64,000 bases of DNA from Flagellimonas amoyensis (GTDB taxonomy: Bacteria > Bacteroidota > Bacteroidia > Flavobacteriales > Flavobacteriaceae): NCBI RefSeq assembly GCF_003058265.1, contig NZ_QBUK01000008.1, positions 124,001 through 188,000 of the forward strand, read 5' to 3'. Each line of letters begins with the position of its first letter. Positions within the stretch are counted from its first letter, which is position 1. The position numbers were made by a program, and so were the translations under genes. Shown here one piece after another: positions 59,729 through 64,000 of the stretch. Under the pieces are notes generated by a model. It was not told the DNA's origin and did no database searches. It was given only the letters and a program-made list of their open reading frames with translations.

Positions 59729-60940
59729 TTACTCCTGGACTTGGGCCAAGGGCACCCGCTCACCGTTCTTGTAGGCCACAATGTAGGAGGTGGTATAGCC
59801 TTTGGCATCAGCCTTGGCCTTCAAGCGCTTGGCCTCTTCCAAGGTGCTGGCATTGCCATAAAGATAACGGTACAGGTTCTTATACGGTTCCTTGGACAAT
59901 TGGTCCAATCCATTGAAATTTTCTCCATTTAGCGGTATGTTCTTCGCGCTGGCCATAAGTTGCACCTTGAACACCACGCCAGATTTGGCGGCAGGTGCCA
60001 CATCCTCCTTCTCTTTGACCGGCACGGTGGCCACTTCCGGTTCCTTCTCTTTCTGTACTTCCTTAGTCGTGGTCTCTTTCTTCTCTTCAACCTCCTCGGG
60101 AACATTTACAGGGACTTTGGTATCTTCCACCACGGGGGTATCAATGGTCAAACCACCTCCTGTTCCCCCTTCATTTTTATAAGCCAATATGGCATCGGCA
60201 ATGGCAGCGCCCATTTCATCCTGTCCTTTTTTGGAATTGAGATACCCTCCTTCACTCTTATTGGTCAAGAACCCTGCTTCGACCAGAACACTGGGCATAA
60301 AGGTCTGGTGCAGTACAATAAAGCCTGCCTGTTTTACCTTTCGGTCCTTTCTGCTGAGTTTTTTGGTGAAATTGTCCTGAAGTTTTTTTCCCAACTGTAT
60401 GCTCTGGTCCAAAAATTCCTCTTGCATGATGGTCAACCCGATAACGGATTCCGGGGAATTGATGTCATATTCCGCATAGCGCTGCGCGTAGTCGTCCTCC
60501 AAATAGATTACGGAGTTCTCCTTTTTGGCCACCTCAAAATTCTGTCGGTTGGCATGCAGACCCAGCACATAGGTTTCCGCACCAAAGGCGTCAGAACTGT
60601 GTGCATTGCAATGTACCGATACAAAAAGGTCGGCTCCTGCCTCATTGGCAATCTTTCCCCGAACAAAAAGGTCAATGAAGGTGTCATCATCCCTGGTATA
60701 GACCACTTTAATGCCCGGATGCTTTTTGAGTTCCTCCCCGATTTTGAGCACAATGGCGAGAGAAATATCCTTTTCGAGGTAACCATTTCCTATGTTTCCT
60801 GGATCATGTCCACCATGGCCAGCGTCCAATACCACCACAAATTCATCCTGCGGGGGCTCATCGTTTTCATTTTTGGAAAAAGAGGCCAACGGAAGGACCA
60901 TAAGGATGAAAACTAGAAATGCTGACCGACTTTTATTCAT
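59729..60940 (-). CDS. N-acetylmuramoyl-L-alanine amidase with SPOR-like C terminus
   Basis: 403 residues from ATG at 60940; the frame extends upstream over the divergent promoter region and that part is not used. Signal peptide about 1-22. Amidase_3 domain (about 34-255): zinc-ligand motif LDAGHGGHD (His 42), a Glu near 56 (YLEKD), SVHCNAH (His 110) and the catalytic Glu 221 in VEAGFLTN. A long Thr/Glu/Lys/Val-rich linker (about 262-318) leads to a SPOR-like domain (about 325-403; FKVQLMASAKNIPL, YRYLYGNASTLEEAKRLKAKADAKGY) that would target denuded septal glycan. Role: splitting peptide stems from glycan strands in cell separation. Divergent from lptD. Confidence 0.92.
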   Translation of the reverse strand: MNKSRSAFLVFILMVLPLASFSKNENDEPPQDEFVVVLDAGHGGHDPGNIGNGYLEKDISLAIVLKIGEELKKHPGIKVVYTRDDDTFIDLFVRGKIANEAGADLFVSVHCNAHSSDAFGAETYVLGLHANRQNFEVAKKENSVIYLEDDYAQRYAEYDINSPESVIGLTIMQEEFLDQSIQLGKKLQDNFTKKLSRKDRKVKQAGFIVLHQTFMPSVLVEAGFLTNKSEGGYLNSKKGQDEMGAAIADAILAYKNEGGTGGGLTIDTPVVEDTKVPVNVPEEVEEKKETTTKEVQKEKEPEVATVPVKEKEDVAPAAKSGVVFKVQLMASAKNIPLNGENFNGLDQLSKEPYKNLYRYLYGNASTLEEAKRLKAKADAKGYTTSYIVAYKNGERVPLAQVQE

Positions 60941-61016
60941 AAGAACTGAGTAATTATAGTGTCCCGATAAGGTTAAAAATATTCTAATCCGCCGTAAGTA
61001 GACCAAAAAATATATG

Positions 61017-61024
61017 TAAGTTTG
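61017..61024 (+). promoter_or_regulatory. Candidate -7 element (TAAGTTTG) for lptD
   Basis: TAAGTTTG matches TAnnTTTG, 46 bases before the TTG start at 61071. The in-frame stop TGA at 61023-61025 overlaps its last bases, so translation cannot start upstream of it. Confidence 0.5.
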
Positions 61025-61070
61025 AGGCCAAAAACTGGGCCAAACTAGCACAAAAATAGGATTTATCACG

Positions 61071-63758
61071 TTGCAAGCAAATAAACATCTTTTAGTTTTC
61101 CTATTTGTTCTTCTATGTGGCAAGGCAACGCTAATAGCTCAGGAGAACCCCATTGTCCCTTTGCCCATCAAGGCCGTGGGCGACACCCTGACCGCTCCCC
61201 TCATCCCTGCAGATTTCCTCAAAAAGACGGTTGCCACCGATTCTGTTGAAACCGATACCGTCCCCGAAAAACAGCCGTTGTTGCTGGACAAGATTAAGTA
61301 CAAGGCGAAGGATTATGTAAAGCTCAGCCAAAAGGACAACAAAATTTACCTTTACGATGAAGCTGAGATCTATTACCAAGACACTGAACTAAAGGCCGGG
61401 GTCATTGTGATGGATTATGTGAAAAATGAGGTCTATGCCGGACGGATGAAGGACTCTTTGGGAAATTATTCCCAGCTACCCTATTTCAAACAAGGGGAAA
61501 ACGAGGTGAGACCAGATTCCATTCGTTTTAATTTTGATACCCAAAAGGCACTCATCTGGAACTCCAGGACCGAGCAGGAAGCGGGCTTGGGGCAACTGGG
61601 AAGTGATGCCATGAAGGTCTATGCGGAGATCACCAAAAAGGAGAACGATTCCGTGTACTTTTTATACGAAGGAAAACTCACCACCTCCAAGGACACTGTG
61701 GACCCCGATTATTACATCAGGGTGCGGAAGGCCAAGTTTGTGCCCAAAAAGAAGATCATTGCCGGATACAGCAACATGTACATCGTGGACGTGCCCACGC
61801 CCATTGCGTTGCCATTCGCCTATTTTCCCCTGACCACGGGACGTGCGCCGGGTCTGATATTCCCTACTTTCGGAAACGATCCCCAAAGGGGATATTTCAT
61901 CCAGAACGGGGGGTACTACCTACCCATCAGTGATTATGTGGACCTCAGTGTGACCGGGGATTTCTACACCAATGGAAGTTATGGTTTCAGGGGGCAGTCC
62001 ATCTACTCCAAACGCTACAAGTTCAGGGGCAATGTCAATGTGAGCTACGAAAACCTGATCCAGAGTCAACTTGGTTTCAGCGACTACAGCCGGACGAGCA
62101 ACTATAACATCCGAATATCGCACACCCAAGACCCAAAGGCCAGTCCAAATTCGAGGTTTTCAGCCTCTGTGAACCTTGGGAGTAGCCAATTTTACACAAA
62201 CTCGCTCAACCAGATCAACCGAAACAATACGCAGACGAACACCTTTGCCTCGTCCATCAGTTATTCCAAGACTTTTCCAGCCTATCCTTCGGTCAATACC
62301 AGTTTGACGTTGAGCCATACCCAAAACTCCAGGACGCAACAAATCAATATGTCATTGCCTACCTTCCAGGCGAGCATGGAACGTATTTTTCCATTTGCCA
62401 AACGGGACGGTATCAAAAAGGGAATCATCCAAAACGTGAACTTTCAATACGATGTGAACGCCCAGAACAGCATCACCACTACGGAAGAGGACTTTTTTAC
62501 CAGTAAGATGTTCGATGACGCAAGGGTCGGTGCCCGGCACAGGATTCCCATCGGTACCAACTTCAAAGTGGCCAAATATTTCAGTGTGAGCTTGAACGGA
62601 AGCTATGAGGACGTTTGGACCTTGGAGACCATCCGCAGGCAATATAATATGGAAGAGGAACGGGTGGTAACGGATACCATCCCAGGATTTGACCGTTTCA
62701 ACAGGTATAACCTTGGAGCCAGTATAGGTACCACTATGTATGGTACCTGGAATTTTGGGGAGGGAAAAAAAATACAGGCCCTTCGCCACGTTATGAGGCC
62801 TTCTGTGAGCTATAGCTATGCACCCTCCTTTGAGCAATTCTATGACACCTATGTGGATGAGGATGGCGACCATGTACAGTATACGCCCTTTGAGACAAGT
62901 ATCTATGGAAGACCTTCCTTGAGCAGGGGAAGTTCCCTTAGCTTCTCTTTGCAGAACTCTTTGGAGGCCAAGGTCCGGGATAAGGATTCAACCGCAACGG
63001 AACCCAAAAAGGTCAGCATCTTGAGCAACCTCACGTTTTCCGCAAGTTATAACCTTGAAGCTGATTCCTTGAAATTAAGTCCCATCAGCATGAGCGGTGC
63101 AACAGAGATCATCAAAAATGTCCCCATCAACTTTGCAGCCACTTTTGACCCCTATGCCATTGACAATAGTGGACGAAGGATAAACACCCTGAACATCAAA
63201 AATGGTGGTGGTCTAGCCCGATTGACCTCGGCCCGGTTCAACACCGGTTTTTCCCTGGACAGCGAGATGTTCCAAAAGGGAGGAGCAAAGAAAAAAGACC
63301 CCAATGAGCAAGAGGAACCCGATTATGGGGCCAACCCTTTTGAACTGGACGGGTCACGCACAGGTGAACCCCATTTCAACAAAGGGGAAGGTGAAAATAC
63401 GGAAAATCCCATATACAACACCAGACTACCTTGGGATGCACGGTTTACTTATGTGGCCACTTACAACAACAATAACAGACAAGGGGAAATCACCAACCAC
63501 TCCCTTATGTTTTCAGGGAATATCCAATTGTCCCCTAAATGGGAGATGGGCTTCAATTCAGGGTACGATCTTAAAAATCAAGGTTTTGCCGATACCCGAT
63601 TCAATTTCAAGCGAGATTTGGGAAGTTTTAGGCTAAGCTTTGACTGGACCCCTTTCGGACGGTATGAAAGATGGTATTTCTTTGTAGGTATAAAAAGCTC
63701 CATACTCCAAGACCTCAAATGGGAAAACAGGAGTCAACCCTTCAGGAACAACAGATAG
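61071..63758 (+). CDS. lptD: LPS-assembly protein LptD (OstA-like)
   Basis: 895 residues, normal for Bacteroidota LptD. It starts at TTG 61071: the frame is closed at 61023-61025 and no ATG or GTG precedes the signal peptide (MQANKHLLVFLFVLLCGKATLIA). N-terminal OstA-like jelly roll (about 90-230; IYYQDTELKAGVIVMDYVKNEVYAG), then a conserved junction PTPIALPFAYFPLTTGRAPGLIFPTFG near 245 and a large C-terminal barrel (about 270-895). Inserts LPS at the outer face of the outer membrane. Divergent from the amidase gene and followed by a RidA-family gene after 41 bases. Confidence 0.93.
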   Translation: MQANKHLLVFLFVLLCGKATLIAQENPIVPLPIKAVGDTLTAPLIPADFLKKTVATDSVETDTVPEKQPLLLDKIKYKAKDYVKLSQKDNKIYLYDEAEIYYQDTELKAGVIVMDYVKNEVYAGRMKDSLGNYSQLPYFKQGENEVRPDSIRFNFDTQKALIWNSRTEQEAGLGQLGSDAMKVYAEITKKENDSVYFLYEGKLTTSKDTVDPDYYIRVRKAKFVPKKKIIAGYSNMYIVDVPTPIALPFAYFPLTTGRAPGLIFPTFGNDPQRGYFIQNGGYYLPISDYVDLSVTGDFYTNGSYGFRGQSIYSKRYKFRGNVNVSYENLIQSQLGFSDYSRTSNYNIRISHTQDPKASPNSRFSASVNLGSSQFYTNSLNQINRNNTQTNTFASSISYSKTFPAYPSVNTSLTLSHTQNSRTQQINMSLPTFQASMERIFPFAKRDGIKKGIIQNVNFQYDVNAQNSITTTEEDFFTSKMFDDARVGARHRIPIGTNFKVAKYFSVSLNGSYEDVWTLETIRRQYNMEEERVVTDTIPGFDRFNRYNLGASIGTTMYGTWNFGEGKKIQALRHVMRPSVSYSYAPSFEQFYDTYVDEDGDHVQYTPFETSIYGRPSLSRGSSLSFSLQNSLEAKVRDKDSTATEPKKVSILSNLTFSASYNLEADSLKLSPISMSGATEIIKNVPINFAATFDPYAIDNSGRRINTLNIKNGGGLARLTSARFNTGFSLDSEMFQKGGAKKKDPNEQEEPDYGANPFELDGSRTGEPHFNKGEGENTENPIYNTRLPWDARFTYVATYNNNNRQGEITNHSLMFSGNIQLSPKWEMGFNSGYDLKNQGFADTRFNFKRDLGSFRLSFDWTPFGRYERWYFFVGIKSSILQDLKWENRSQPFRNNR

Positions 63759-63799
63759 TTTTTTTGTATAATTTTCAGCACCTAAATTCAGTACAGACC

Positions 63800-64000
63800 A
63801 TGAAAAAAATCATCAACACCTCCAAGGCTCCGGCCCCAATAGGCCCGTACAACCAAGCCATACTCGTAAACGGTATCCTATATGTCTCCGGTCAGGTTCC
63901 GATGGATCCCACATCAGGAAAGTTAGTGGAAGGTGACATCAAGAAAGAGACCCAACAGTGCATGGAAAACCTGAAAGCGATTCTGGAAGAGGCCGAAATG
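63800..64000 (+). CDS. RidA family protein (5' part)
   Basis: The first 67 codons of a gene cut by the right edge. The translation starts MKKIINTSKAPAPIGPYNQA and continues ILVNGILYVSGQVPMDP and CMENLKAILEEAEM, which is the highly conserved N-terminal half of the RidA/YjgF/UK114 family (about 126 residues). RidA hydrolyses reactive enamine/imine intermediates from PLP enzymes. Start chosen at ATG 63800, 41 bases after lptD, probably in the same transcript; TAATTTTC at 63767 is one mismatch from a promoter element. The catalytic Arg lies beyond the window. Confidence 0.93.
   Translation, partial: MKKIINTSKAPAPIGPYNQAILVNGILYVSGQVPMDPTSGKLVEGDIKKETQQCMENLKAILEEAEM

Noticed and set aside
59960-60916. 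318-codon plus-strand frame opposite the amidase gene
   Set aside because: Antisense to a gene with all catalytic motifs; no family features.
1-64000. tRNA, rRNA, insertion sequences, prophage genes, integrase or attachment sites
   Set aside because: Read through the intergenic regions; no cloverleaf, rRNA segment, transposase or integrase was recognised.

Overview
The window looks like chromosomal DNA of a marine member of the Flavobacteriaceae (Bacteroidota). The evidence is gldG (gliding motility) at the left edge, a type IX secretion C-terminal sorting domain, bacillithiol synthesis (BshA), a TonB-dependent receptor with a carboxypeptidase-regulatory-like N-terminal domain, TAnnTTTG-type promoters, and almost no Shine-Dalgarno sequences. 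The protein set resembles Muricauda/Flagellimonas-type genomes, but the genus cannot be proven from the sequence alone. No rRNA, tRNA, insertion sequence, prophage or CRISPR array was seen.

Layout. 1-15.4 kb: core genes. These are the gldG 3' end, dnaN, a DUF4870 membrane protein, mnmE, an M1 aminopeptidase lipoprotein, an alpha/beta hydrolase with a DinB-like protein, a stand-alone 4-helix-bundle sensor, a GreA/Rnk-like factor, and two two-component systems stacked on the minus strand (NtrB/NtrC-like and RprX/RprY-like). 15.7-50.0 kb: a large exopolysaccharide/capsule locus of Wzx/Wzy type. 50.1-64 kb: envelope genes. These are an OmpA-family protein, a PrcB-like lipoprotein, bshA, a GH3-serine hydrolase fusion, a minus-strand amidase-MCE-FeS-CCG cluster, and lptD followed by the start of a RidA-family gene.

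How the polysaccharide locus fits together. PglF-like (CapD family) dehydratase, PglE-like aminotransferase and PglD-like acyltransferase would make a UDP-bacillosamine-type sugar. The PglC-like transferase would load it on undecaprenyl phosphate. A PglA-like and three other GT4 glycosyltransferases would extend the repeat unit. UDP-glucose dehydrogenase plus a UDP-glucuronate 4-epimerase would supply uronic acids, and an AsnB-type amidotransferase may amidate them. A MurJ/MVF-type flippase, a Wzy-type polymerase, Wzc (tyrosine autokinase), Wza and a PHP-type tyrosine phosphatase would handle polymerisation, export and control. A surface-type pectate-lyase-like lipoprotein sits between the dehydratase/aminotransferase operon and the uronic-acid genes, as expected of a built-in EPS lyase. 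An acyl carrier protein with its own adenylating enzyme and two CapK-type adenylating enzymes suggest acyl decoration.

The two CapK paralogues lie in opposite orientation and flank a 7-kb block that looks foreign to the locus: a TonB receptor plus secreted heavy-metal-binding protein, a type IX-secreted tyrosinase with the copper ligands visible, and an FN3-repeat protein with a tail-fibre-like C terminus. The most interesting inferences are the copper-supply/tyrosinase block, the galacturonate-polymer-plus-own-lyase logic, the ACP-dependent acylation module, and a CCG iron-sulfur protein whose first cysteine motif appears to have decayed.
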